NCBI RefSeq assembly: GCF_010093815.1
Contig: NW_022985550.1
Coordinates: 2,102,055-2,166,054 of the forward strand
DNA length: 64,000 nt
Reading direction: 5' to 3'
DNA from: Pseudovirgaria hyperparasitica
Lineage: Eukaryota > Ascomycota > Dothideomycetes > Acrospermales > Acrospermaceae
The notes under the pieces: generated by a model
The model's database searches: none
The model's input: the letters and a program-made list of their open reading frames with translations, nothing else
What the model was told of the DNA's origin: nothing
Shown here: in pieces, positions 36,345 through 46,512 of the stretch
Numbering within the stretch: position 1 is the first letter of the stretch
Layout of the letters: the number at the start of each line of letters is the position of its first letter
Program-made: the position numbers and the translations under genes

Positions 36345-36540
36345 AAGGGGGTCGGCGTATTGGCGTTCTAGTAGTGTAGTCCGTGCCTCTATCTCCGTAA
36401 GGATTTTAAGAGGGTATATATATATCTTTATACGGCGATAACGTCTTAGTTTCGACGCTATATGTACGTACGTGTGGTAGTAGTTAGTGTACTTAGTATA
36501 CTCTATTGATTAAGGTATGTATCTCGCTGTATTACCCCGA

Positions 36541-37306
36541 ATGGACTAAGTTGGCCTCTTGGGGATGTAAAAGAAGTTTTTTATCTATAATATATCCATT
36601 AGATTCTATATGAATACTTTATATAAGAATATGTTGTAGAATAGCTCTATTACTATCATTCTCAAGATAATTTATAAGAGAATGAATCTCTGATAGATAT
36701 ATTGGAAGGCTTGTAGACATATTTCGAGCAGCGAGTGAGAAACAGCCGACAGAAGCCACGCAACAGGAGGTCTCAATACTCACTAACTGTTTTGACTTCA
36801 TTTTTGTGACGCGGCCTTTGCGCAGGAACACATCAGCGATCGGTGAGTATTGAGACACCCGGTTGTGCTGAAGCGGTCACGCATCAGCATGTAAGATGTC
36901 TAATTCGTAACGCCCGCTTGCACCACCTGGTCAACGATAACTAGACATTGAACAGGTAACAGCATCGAGGCTTTGTGGTATGTCTCGCAAAGGGGCGCGT
37001 CCTACACGCTCCAACCTGGCATTGACAGAGAACTTTCGTTGGGATGTGGCTGTGACTGTTTTACTCAGACCCTGCTACTATCTTACAAGTGGAGAGGCAG
37101 GTTAGACAGCTTGCAGCCCTCCTCATCAGGGGATTTATGATAAATGAGCGTGAATTCCGACTATTTACTCTACTTGATAGAACAAACTTCACCTTCTGCC
37201 TTTGGTCTTCGCGTGTATTCTAGGAGAACGCAATATACGAAAAGCCCCTGACTCAACCAAAGTCTGGTACATTACAGAAGGAACTCGTCTCACGGAAACT
37301 AGCACG
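36541..37306. other. Non-coding flank of the RIP block
   Basis: Composition returns to host-like values. A short minus-strand open frame (36619-36858) has no family signal. It overlaps a small inverted repeat. No gene is assigned. Confidence 0.55.
36770..36856. repeat. 87-bp element with 14-bp inverted repeats
   Basis: GTCTCAATACTCAC at 36770-36783 is perfectly complementary to GTGAGTATTGAGAC at 36843-36856, with 59 bases between. This could be a tiny MITE-like remnant or a hairpin. Confidence 0.8.
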
Positions 37307-37915
37307 ATGCCATCTGATAAGAAACGGTTATACATAGCTCTCTATGCTCGAGGGGGTACTCCTCAGATGCCACGCGGTGAAGACAAGTAAGTACTCGGAA
37401 CGTGAATCCCGACTACACTCTAATATCTATACTTAAGGTATCACTGGGCATTCATAATCGGTCCAAAAGTTGAAACGGACACTACGAAAGGGAGACGCTG
37501 TCATGTGAAGGAGTCTGTGCAATTTATTGAAGGCACTCCATATACTACGTGGGCGTTTGAGGACCGCGAGATCTCTACCATGCCCACGGCGATGATACTT
37601 GTTCGAGTATTGATAGGAAAAGTTGAAAATCTTGACCGGCTGAGACGCGTTTTTGCCGCCACACCTATTCGTGCCGGACAAGACGGCTTCCAAGCTTGGA
37701 ACTGTGTTTGGTGGATTCAAGAAGCCTTTAATGCTGCGATGGCAGACAGAGCGGCACTAGGAACTCGCCTCGCCGACTGGGAGAGAGCAAGGAGCATTAG
37801 TATGTGGTATGTGACCAAAAAGACTATGGAGCATCGCTTCGACGGACAAGGAGACTTTAACAATGATAAGATAGCAACCTGGGACGCGATTGAAAACAAG
37901 GAGATAGTTGCTTAA
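37307..37915 (+). CDS. Small conserved fungal protein, unknown function
   Basis: Two exons, 37307-37386 and 37438-37915, joined across a 51-base intron (GTAAGT donor, CTTAAG acceptor) to give 185 residues. The splice restores KRLYIALYARGG...GEDKYHWAFIIGPK, a recognisable opening of a small family of cytosolic fungal proteins; from memory this may be DUF6914, which I could not confirm. The middle has FEDREISTMPTAMILVRVLIGK and the C-terminal third has a helical WNCVWWIQEAF segment. No signal peptide. An upstream Met in the same frame exists at 37202. It is convergent with the APH-like kinase gene, whose stop lies 16 bases away. Confidence 0.75.
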
Positions 37916-37931
37916 GGATAGTTTCGGACAA

Positions 37932-38717
37932 CTATAGTTCCCCAAAATATTGACGCCTCAGGCTGTCCATTGCATATTCCGATTCGTATGGTTGCAAAAA
38001 TTTATGCACTTCGCGATGCCACCAAGTATTCCGCATCACATCCTGTCGTATCGTGGTATACTCCCAATAGTAGGGCATCCACGCAGCAGTCTCCCAGTCT
38101 ATGATTGCAACTATCTTGCCGTCGCGAACAAGTATATTGCGGGGATTGAGATCTCCATGTGTGAAGACCGGTCGATGAACGACTGAGTCGTGAAACGCGA
38201 TTATTCGTTTTACATCTGCGATACAGACGGGGTCAAGCGAGCACGCTTCATGATCTAGTGCAGCAGAAGTCACATCATTCCGGAGTGTAAGATGGAAGTC
38301 GGAGACGGTATCGAATGGGCCCCAGGATGGCTTGAACGGCAGCCGGCAGTCGTGCAGCGGCCCACCGTCTACATTCGCGATGCCCTCGGATGGGGGAACG
38401 AGGCCCCGCAGCTCCTCAAGCATGCATTTCAACTGCAGTAAGATTGCTGATCGCGATGCCTCTGACAACGACGTCCATTTCGAACCTAGGGTGTCGCCAT
38501 GGATTCTCTCCATGAGAATGTATGTCTTGCCGCCATGTGCGAACGCGTGATGGACTGCCGGGACGGGAATGGACGTGTGCTTGGCAATGAATCGCTGGGT
38601 GTTTGCTTCCGTGTTCGAGCGCAGTTCTCCAGATTTGATGCAGATGTTGTGACAGAATAGTACGCTGTTGGGGCTGTTGATGACCTTTCTGTAGAGTTGA
38701 TGACTTCCTAGTTTCAC
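37932..38717 (-). CDS. APH-fold kinase-like protein
   Basis: 261 residues of the aminoglycoside phosphotransferase (APH/choline kinase) superfamily. The N-lobe segment EANTQRFIAKHTSIPVPAV is typical of the fungal members, and YILMERIHGDTL is the hinge. The catalytic loop is FTHGDLNPRNILV (catalytic Asp and Asn present), and the metal-binding Asp follows in VAIIDWETAAW. The start at 38717 (MKLGSHQLYRKV) fits, although the canonical N-lobe often has more residues, so a short upstream exon is possible. In fungi this family is large, and most members have unknown small-molecule or protein substrates; nothing here ties it to antibiotic resistance. It lies tail to tail with the small conserved gene. 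Confidence 0.85.
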   Translation of the reverse strand: MKLGSHQLYRKVINSPNSVLFCHNICIKSGELRSNTEANTQRFIAKHTSIPVPAVHHAFAHGGKTYILMERIHGDTLGSKWTSLSEASRSAILLQLKCMLEELRGLVPPSEGIANVDGGPLHDCRLPFKPSWGPFDTVSDFHLTLRNDVTSAALDHEACSLDPVCIADVKRIIAFHDSVVHRPVFTHGDLNPRNILVRDGKIVAIIDWETAAWMPYYWEYTTIRQDVMRNTWWHREVHKFLQPYESEYAMDSLRRQYFGEL

Positions 38718-39110
38718 GATTGCTCGGGTGAAGTATTCTAGAGCGATTCGTCGTCGTCGAGAAAGTTAGTTGGGGTGTTTAGTCTCGGCCATGCCCGACT
38801 ATCAAGACGTTGTGACGCGTTCCATTATCGAACGTGACTATCGATCATTCTTCGATGTTGGTTGCACGCGCATCCATGGATCGGAAAAACCTTGTTTCCT
38901 CCGTCTAAAGCTTTTGTCAGCGCGACTGGCCCGCCTATACATAGTCCCTCTATTTCTATAGCGATTGAGTGTTTTGGTTATCATTGAACATAGTCGCTCT
39001 GATACAAAGAGATATATCTATAGTATGCTATAGTGGTAAGAGAGCTTGATTTAGTAGACTACTACTTTAGATATCTAATCACGATAGAAAAACGACGTGT
39101 CGCGCACGGA
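38718..39110. other. Intergenic, no gene seen
   Basis: Upstream flank of the APH-like gene. No coding signal beyond short chance frames. Confidence 0.6.
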
Positions 39111-39835
39111 CGTACATCTATGGATGCTAAGCCGGATGGGATGAGTCGATTCTATACATCTCTTCAATTTTGGAAAAGTGGCCTCATAATCCCAAGTTGC
39201 GCTCTGCGAGTCCTGCATGACGGTCTGTATTCTGCGCTCGCCTAACCTTATACCTCTGAGTTGGCGGCCATAACAGAGACTGCGAAAGCAAGTGTGTTTG
39301 CAGTAGTATCAAGTCCCATAAAGTCTATTGCGAATATCTTGCCAATCACTTCGCTCAGCATCAAGCCTTTCGAGGATAGTTCCGGCAGGATCCTTCGAAC
39401 CATTGGTTTGCGTGGTCTCTGCTTCGATGCGCCCCGGTACGGAAGAGCTCATGAGATCACCCGTGCCAGGCTTGCCAGCGTAGTTCGGATTGTGTGTGAC
39501 ACATGTCCATCATGTAATCCCTGAAATTTTGAGTCGCTTGGGCCTAGGAGATGTAGCTTCTTGGAGAGAAAGAGAAGAACAACACTTCCGTGGGAAAGAA
39601 CATCAAGGTCAGGGCCTTAATCATAACCGCCTTCAGATCCTCTCTATAATCCTTTGCCTCAGGAGTACCGTCTCTCATGTTGTGAGATGGTCGAAACTTG
39701 TAAGATCTTATGAAGCCGGTTTCAGCCAGGACATTCAGGGGTAGTGTTTGTATATCTCGCGCTATTCCAGAAGCACCAGATTCAATATACGACAGCCACG
39801 CTGTGAGCATGTCGGTGCATTGTGTCAGCATCGCG
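39110..39835 (-). pseudogene. Cytochrome P450 pseudogene fragment
   Basis: Minus-strand pieces of a fungal cytochrome P450. From 39831 to 39544 an open frame has ARDIQTLPLNVLAETGF and EDLKAVMIKALTLMFFPTEV, matching helices before the F-G region. Near 39400-39270 a second frame has the I helix: GKIFAIDFMGLDTTANTLAF with the oxygen-binding AGxDTT-like motif. Near 39215-39170 a third frame shows WDYEATFPKLKRC, the segment before the K helix. The N-terminal anchor, the ExxR helix and the haem-cysteine loop are absent, and frames change between pieces with stops in between. It is a truncated, decayed gene. The family is well enough marked; the subfamily and substrate cannot be told. Confidence 0.8.
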
Positions 39836-40397
39836 GCCTAAACAAGCTTCATTGTGCCTTCAGTGAAAGGCGCCACGAGAAGCTTTCGTTGTAAGCACAA
39901 GCCAAAACTGATTTATCGCGTCTACTTAGATGCGTACAGCCGATACTCCGAGGACTTTGGCGCGCTCGACATTCCTTTCTAGAGCGGCCATGCTCGACAC
40001 CAAGTACCAAGATGTCAGCGCAAGGAGAACAGCCAGTAAAACTCTCTTGTGACCATCTCGACATTGAAGATGGAGGTTTCGTGAGCGGGTTTTAGCACGG
40101 ACGTGGCTTGGTAGCGATCAGTGAATACCTGCGTACCGAAAAGCGAGAGTTGTGCTGTGTGGCGTAGTTCTTGATTCACTAGGATCAGGCTCACTTTAGG
40201 GCTAGTGAGCTGGCGGCTTGGGCGTTTCTAGGATCAAGCGTGTGCCACGACAGAGTCACGACTACATTGTTTTGCATTAAATCTCTGGGTCCGTTGTGAG
40301 GCTCGCTGCAGCGACGTGCAGTAGAAAGCTCAACCAACGACCTCTTTCCTCGTTCACAGCAACACTCTCTACTACCCATTCGCGATCAAAATCGCTG
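39836..40397. other. Intergenic, no gene seen
   Basis: Between the P450 relic and the amidase start. It would hold the amidase promoter. No coding or RNA signal was recognised. Confidence 0.55.
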
Positions 40398-42833
40398 ATG
40401 GCAGCTGAGCCTAAGATGGAAACACAATATATCGCGGGCGCGGTCGTCGGGGTGAGCAGAAGAAAGAAATACAATGGCTGCCAGCTGATATCAGTTATTA
40501 GCACTTGACGGCAGATTCCATCAACGGCACCGATTCAGGGCTTCACTCCATTGCATCTGTTTCACAGATTGGGGCCATTGTTCCCGTCACCCTGTTCTCC
40601 TCAGAAGACACGGTCTTAAACCCCTCAGGCATTATCAACACCATACAGAAGTTTCGCACCACAGATGACGTATTCTCTGATTACTTTTTGACTGGTCACG
40701 TATTGGTTCAGAGTGCTGAGCTTGTGACTCGAGAGCAGGTCTTTAGAGAGTTCATTGGGACTATCTCAGGCGGGTCTGATCAGTGGCTCGTCCAGCGGGT
40801 CGATCTTGTGGCATATGACAGTGTCAAGAGTAGCTTGCCAAGTGGACCTTATTTCCTGGAAGGTCCTTTGGTCAGAAAGGCGTACAGACTATATGGTGAT
40901 TCACTTGAATCATTCCAGGCTGCGGTCCTGCCTGCAGAGGACGGGGGAGATTACAGGTTGGTAGGCATGAGTTTCGGAGAAGCAATAACTTGCTAATCTA
41001 GGATAGCTTTGTTGAGCTTCATAAACCTATAAGAAAAAACAATGGCGCCTGGATTCAGTCAATTGCCGTACCCAGCCGCTGCTACAGCAAGCCAACCAAA
41101 GACAAGCCACTCTCTGGAGTTCGAGTCTCAGTCAAAGACAACTACGCACTAGCAGGATTGAAGACAGGGAATCAGAACAAGGCCTTTTTCGCGACTTATG
41201 AGCCCGAGCAGGAGTCGGCTGAATATGTCAAGCGCCTAATCGACCTTGGCGCCGTGATTGTCGGAAAGACCAAATTGTCGTCTTTCGCATCTAGTGAGAA
41301 GCCTTGCGACTGGTGGGAGTTTCAGTGCCCGTTCAACGCTCGAGGCGACGGCCAGTTAAACCCAGGTCAAAGCACGACCGGAGGAGCGACTGCAGCGGGT
41401 GGATATGACTGGCTCGACATTTCCATCGGCAGTGATAGTAAGTATGCATATCTACTGCGTGGTGATATGACTGATCTGAGAATGAAAGCATTTGGCAGTG
41501 TCCGAGAGCCAGCCGCCCAGAATGCTGTCTATGGTATCCGATTCAGTACGGATGTGGCTGTGCCGATGGGGGGCGTGTACCCAAGTTCACCGTTCGTCAT
41601 CTTGTCTGTATACAATCTGCCCAACTAAATTGAGAAGTGTCTTTGACGTCATTGGAATCCTCGGTCGCGATCTTGCTGCATTCAGTACTTTCGCTAAAAG
41701 TACGGTGAATTCAGTTATAAGGACTTACGACAAGGTACATCGAAGTTGAAACATTAAGTCTAAGGCATACTCACTCGTGACACAGTGGCCTCAACGGATA
41801 TTGTACCCTACAGACTTCTTCCCGAGTGGTGAGAAAGCCCAGCAACAGTTCTGGGATGGGTTCGTGACAGTACTCGAGGATTTCCTTGGCGTCAAGAAGG
41901 AGTCAATAAGTATTGAGCAGACTTGGAATGATGAGCCTCCTGCAGCGGCTGCAGGCAGGGACTACAAAACTTTCACGAAATATGTGAGCTAGAAGAGTCT
42001 CAGGTATCGAACGACCAACACTGAAATCCCAATAGCTTGCTGCCAACCCGTTCTACTACGATGGTTACCACGAGTACGAATACTTCCGCGCGGATCATCT
42101 AGCAAAATTTGGGACGAAGGCATATGTTTCGCCGCATATGCAATGGAAATGGTAAAGCCAGTCGATGACTCGCTGGAGGCTCCTAGTTAACTCGAAGGCA
42201 GGGATATAGGCGCAAACTTATCAAAATCAGATTACGAACAGTCAAAGAAGGACATCGTCCTGTTTAGAAAATGGTTCGACACAAAGATAATGGGCAAATC
42301 GTCCGGATCAGGAACAGACGCTATCCTGGTTCTACCAGTCGGACCAGGCGCTCCAGTGTACCGTGATCAGTTCGTAGTACCGACGCCACGTCTCGGGCTA
42401 GATGCTCTGAACCTTGCGGCGGCTCTTGCATTGCCACATGCGGTATTTCCTAGTAAGCTTTAATAGAGTTATTGTGCTTCGACGTCTCTAACTGAAAGCA
42501 GTTGGCCAGGTCCCGTACGACTCGCCTAAGAGCGGCCGCAAAGAGTATCTTCCGATTGCAGGATCTATAGCTGGAGCAAGCGGTATGTGTATAAGGTTCT
42601 TCACAGATACCATACCTAATGTGCTGAATGCAGGAAGCGACCTGGTCCTTATCGACCTAGTCCATCGAGCTTTGATGAAGGCAGTATGGCCTACCACCAT
42701 CAAGGCTGGACGGACTGCTTTCGATGACGATCGAACCCTCGACATGTCGGTCACAGCGCAAGTAGCAATGCTTGGGGTGGTAGGAAGCGAGGATCTAACC
42801 GACACAAAGCTTGTACAACAGCAGAAGAACTGA
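40398..42833 (+). CDS. Amidase-signature family hydrolase
   Basis: A multi-exon amidase (AS family) of fungal type with an extra N-terminal domain (about residues 20-170, SIASVSQIGAIVPVT to VLPAEDGGDYRL) that resembles the scytalone-dehydratase-like domain seen in this group. The AS core: GVRVSVKDNYALAG carries the catalytic Lys; GQSTTGGATAAGG is the Ser/Gly loop; splicing 41438-41488 joins SIGSD to TFGSVREPAAQNAVYGIR with the nucleophile Ser in the GS of FGSVR. Later exons include TQWPQRILYPTDFFP, AYVSPHMQWKW and LVLPVGPGAPVYRD. I can place seven introns with GT-AG ends and the frame stays open to the stop at 42833, so the gene looks intact. The first exon (Met at 40398) is tentative. The Ser/Gly loop is GQSTTGG rather than the usual GSSSGS, so cis-Ser placement is uncertain. 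Substrate unknown. Confidence 0.8.
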
Positions 42834-43602
42834 TACGTAAAGTTGTGAACAAAAGAGCTGAGGGCTAGAGCTGAAATCTGTGTGATACAAACTACAGTAA
42901 TCGCCATATAATGCAAACGAGCTCATTAAAAGACGTATCACGCCGACCACCTTGCGATCCATACGTTGCCTGCAAATCGTGCAACGTAACGAAAGTCTCC
43001 TTTTCTGGAATAGTCGCCTCCACCTGGCATCCAGGACTCTTACACGAACTTTGCGATTGCTTCCATTTCACGCGCACATAGTCTTCCGGCATAGTCCTGC
43101 GGCAAAACCCGGTCCTAGGGCGCAATTCTTCTCCATGAAATCATCATGTTTATAACTATCTAGATTACATCGAGTAATGCGGGGCTCGAACGATTAGTGG
43201 ACGACTCTTTACTACAAGTTTCGCTTTCCGCGTAGACGATATCGTAGACATCAATTGCGCTGTCTAGCAATTTTCCAAGTTTAGGTCGAATGTTTCGCGA
43301 TCGAGTAAGAAATGACACCCGGAAATATCCAAAAATACGGCCGGACCTCTCACGAGCTCCACACAAGGGTCCGTTTATATATAGTAAAGGAAGCACTAAC
43401 GCGTCGCTAGGTCCTAACCCCTTCCTGACAGACTTGCAGAAGGTGGGTCTTTCCCCACCGATCCTAACAGGGTGGGTACGCGCAGGATCCACCCGAATTA
43501 GACATAAGATGTAGAGTTGGATGCTCAGCTGGCCAGGGTTGATAAGTGACAAGCCGGCGCGGTCAAAAGACGGGCAGCTTGTTTCATATGCGCTCTAAAG
43601 GT
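42834..43602. other. Unassigned region with minus-strand open frames
   Basis: Two minus-strand open frames (42892-43125 and 43160-43552) show no family I recognise. The second includes a TATA box-like ACTATATATAAACG on the minus strand and TGTCAGGAAGGGG near 43430, which could be the edge of a solo LTR. No paired repeat was found in the window. Confidence 0.4.
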
Positions 43603-44329
43603 TCATCGGTCGTCGTAAACGGGATCAAATACAAGTCCTCGCGCTCGAGACCTGCCTCCTGGATCTGGCTCCTGTGAAGGCGCTGGGGAGTTGATTTTGT
43701 TCTGCTCCGGAGCGTGCTCGGGTTCTGGCTTCGGGGTTGACATCGATTCTAATGTAAGCCCAGGAGAGTCACTGACTCGATCTACTGCTAGGTAAGGAAG
43801 ATTCCATTAGGAGTCTCTGCAGTCACTTACCCACGGCCTTTCTTTCCTTAAAAATACGCTTCATACGCCATGCTAATCCAGGCATTTCGACCGGGGGAAT
43901 ACCATGTTTGGCCAGATCAACATTAACTTTACGTAGCTCTTCCTCCTGAACAAGTAGATTAATCTCCCTCCACCTTACACCTCTCTGAGGATATTTCGTT
44001 CTTATGCGCACACTAGCATCTAGGGTAACAATCTAGGAGGTTAGCATCTGAAGTCGTTTAGTGTAGGGAAAGGAATGACGAACAAGGAATTTGTGCCATT
44101 GAGCTAGGTTGAAGCCTATAAGCTCACGGACTTGTTCTGCTGTAGCGTTTGCTGGTACATTATCGCTCATTTTGTGCGCTGCTTGTTGTGCGGCGTGCCG
44201 GGCGGCAAGCCCGGCGGGCAACGATGCAGCGGCCGGGGAACTTTTCGAACTGCTGACTAATTTAGTATAGACCCATTGCCCTAAATGGCTACTGTAATAC
44301 CTAGCATACCCTTGTTGGACTCTTCCCAA
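43603..44329 (-). CDS. Small spliced gene, function unknown
   Basis: Three exons can be read. Exon 1 (from 44329, or from the inner Met MSDNVPANATAEQ) ends AQWHKFL. An intron of 51 bases with perfect TGCTAAC branch site and CTCCTAG acceptor (about 44086-44033) leads to IVTLDASVRIRTKYPQRG and RWREINLLVQEEELRKV. A second intron, starting GTAAGTGACTGC near 43831, has an acceptor TACATTAG near 43753 and joins to ESMSTPKPEPEHAPEQ, ending in RGLVFDPVYDDR. The final exon is too short to stand out alone. The protein is basic in the middle, Pro/Glu-rich at the end, and has no recognised domain. The first part (YYSSHLGQWVYTKL) could be a mitochondrial leader; that is a guess. Confidence 0.65.
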
Positions 44330-44621
44330 TCGAAGTTACGCTATCTCGACTTGAAGATTCGTGCAAGCTCCGATCGTAACGATATACCTCCTCTCTAAAC
44401 ATTTTTATGCCAAGCCGATACAAGGTATCTTACGGCACTGAGAGATTTGACCATCTGAAGGTATGTCGGCTCCTCCACTCACTATCAATCGATCGACCTC
44501 TTGGGTAGACTTAGTGAGAGTTGATTTCGCTTGGCCGTGTCGTTAGCCACGGTTGCACACCACAAGACAGACCATTTCCTATACAATTCTGCGGTTAGAA
44601 CGAGTCTCTATAAGGGCATAT
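44330..44621. other. Intergenic, no gene seen
   Basis: Separates the small spliced gene from the transporter 3' end. No additional feature is seen. Confidence 0.6.
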
Positions 44622-46512
44622 CTAAACAAGATGTACGGCAACGTGGTCCGTCAGGAACTGCTCGATCCCCCACAGCGCAAAACAACTCAGCACTGCTAAA
44701 ACCCCAAACGGAATCGAGACGTAGTAGATCAACGGGAAAGCTTTGCCATACAAGACTCTCCCAGCCTGCACCAGGACCTCCATCTTCGCATCATCTACAA
44801 TCTCGGGAAACGCACTCCTGTAATGACTGAGAGGCCCCGCTGCCATGACCGTAACAACCTCCTCGATGCGTGGAATGCTCTGGAAGCCTGCATTGATAGC
44901 CGGTATACCGATGATAGGAGGCGCCAGCGTGCGGACATGCTCGCGAAAGATGTTATAGAACATAGACTTGCCGACGATCTGGCCGACCATGCGGATGACG
45001 AGGGAAAACGCGACGGAAGTGCCGATGAGATGGTCGGGTGATATCACCGAGAAGACGACTTGGGATGGAAGAAGCACGGCGCCGATTCCGAACAGGCCGA
45101 CGACCATAGGGCCCCAAACGGTGCGGATGTCGGTAGGATCCACGATGGCCATGCAGGCCATGCCGACTGTCTGCATGATACAGAAGCCGAGCAGGACCCA
45201 GTGCACGCGGCGCTTGAATACAGTAATCATGATGGCGGAGATTCCGGCGCCACCAGCGATGCAGAAACCAAGAGGAAGGAGCCATACACCGGCTTGACGG
45301 AAGGAGGCTCCATATACTGCATAACACTGTATGGTCCAGAAAACTGTGATCGGGACGTAATTGACACCTGAGGAGGATTAGCCTTGATACTGGTCATCGG
45401 ATATATCGACAGAGCACTGGTCAAGCCACCCTTCGAGCAGTTTTAGCGTGCTGAAGCGTGTGTAGATGATGCCCTAGATCTGTAATATGGAATCGAATAC
45501 TTACCGGACGTTAAACATAGCACCGATACTGCGATGAAATATCGTGGATGTTTGACAAGCTCCATCGGGAACAAGGGATACTTGGCACCGTACTTCTCCC
45601 ACAAAACAAACAAGACAACGGAAACCACGCTTGAAGCCAGACATCCAATAACCTGTGTCGATTTCCAGGGATGAGTCTGACCTCCCCAATTCAGTCCAAC
45701 GCAGAAAAGCACCAGACCAAGCACCAAGAGTGCATTACCAACATAATCCATCCGAGCGAGGATCTGGAGCGTCGACAAGTTCTGCGTTCTCTTGACCGGT
45801 GGTGGCTTGTACCATATGGCGAGGACAACAAAGGAGAGCACGGTCCAGATACCAACCAGGAGGAATATCCAGCGCCAGCTCGTCTCCGCAATGTACTGTC
45901 CATATAACGACGCAGGAGCAAAAGGAACGAAGCCAAGCACGATGTATCCGATGACCGCACCTCGCTTTGCGACAGGTACGATCTCACTTGCGGCAGCCAG
46001 GATCGTGAGGATCTGCACGCCGATCCCAGCTCCAGCTAGCACTTCCCCGACGAAAAACACTGCTAGATTATGTGTCGAGCCAAGGATGGCCATGGACACG
46101 ACAGTCACGCCCAAGCTAGCGAGGATCAGACTCTTGCGGCCAAGTGCATCCGAGAGACTGCCAACAAACGGTGATACGGCACCGACGGCAATGAGCGGCG
46201 CGACAACGAGCCAGACTGCGGAATTGATAGCGTTAAGATCGTATGCGATGACAGTAAAGACTGTGACAAGCAGGAGAGGAATGACCTCTGCCACGACGAA
46301 CGCCATGGAAAAGCCAATCATGGTCATGATGAAGCCAAAGTTGACCTTTGCAGAGATTAGTACCATCCTCGCCCGACAGTCTCGAAAGACAGACATACCT
46401 TGTTTTCGACATCGCTATTCACAGTGTCAGAGCGATCCAGCTCCGAATCCCCTTGATACTCCTGCATCTCCACCGCTGCCTCCTTACTCAATTCTTCCTT
46501 CGAGTTTGCCAT
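44622..46512 (-). CDS. MFS efflux transporter, TRI12 type
   Basis: A 14-helix-type major facilitator transporter related to the trichothecene pump family. Exon 1 (46512-46399) is cytosolic and acidic. A 53-base intron leads to the first helix VNFGFIMTMIGFSMAFVVAEV. Exon 2 holds the MFS signature GSLSDALGRKSLILASLG after helix 2, the antiporter motif C region (GEVLAGAGIGVQIL) and SWRWIFLLVGIWTVLSF. A 137-base intron (45504-45368) joins LTSG to GVNYVPITVFWTIQCYAVYG, and exon 3 runs through the last helices to the stop at 44622. Substrate unknown; family members export toxins, siderophores or drugs. A second Met at 46560 is an alternative start. Lying close to the amidase and the P450 relic, it may belong to a former metabolic neighbourhood. 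Confidence 0.88.

Larger units (their letters stand above)
22985..36540. other. RIP-mutated repeat block
   Basis: About 13.5 kb dominated by TpA with few CpA and TpG dinucleotides, while CpG stays common (many CGCG, GCGT and TACG words). This is the expected signature of RIP, which converts CpA to TpA in repeated DNA of Pezizomycotina. Open frames over 60 codons are nearly absent. The block is made of a LINE, a Gypsy element nested in it, and flanks of the same composition. The edges near 22985 and 36540 are judged by eye. Confidence 0.9.

Noticed and set aside
37932-38717. Antibiotic-resistance aminoglycoside phosphotransferase
   Set aside because: Fungal APH-fold proteins are a large family with mostly unknown substrates; nothing here points to aminoglycosides.
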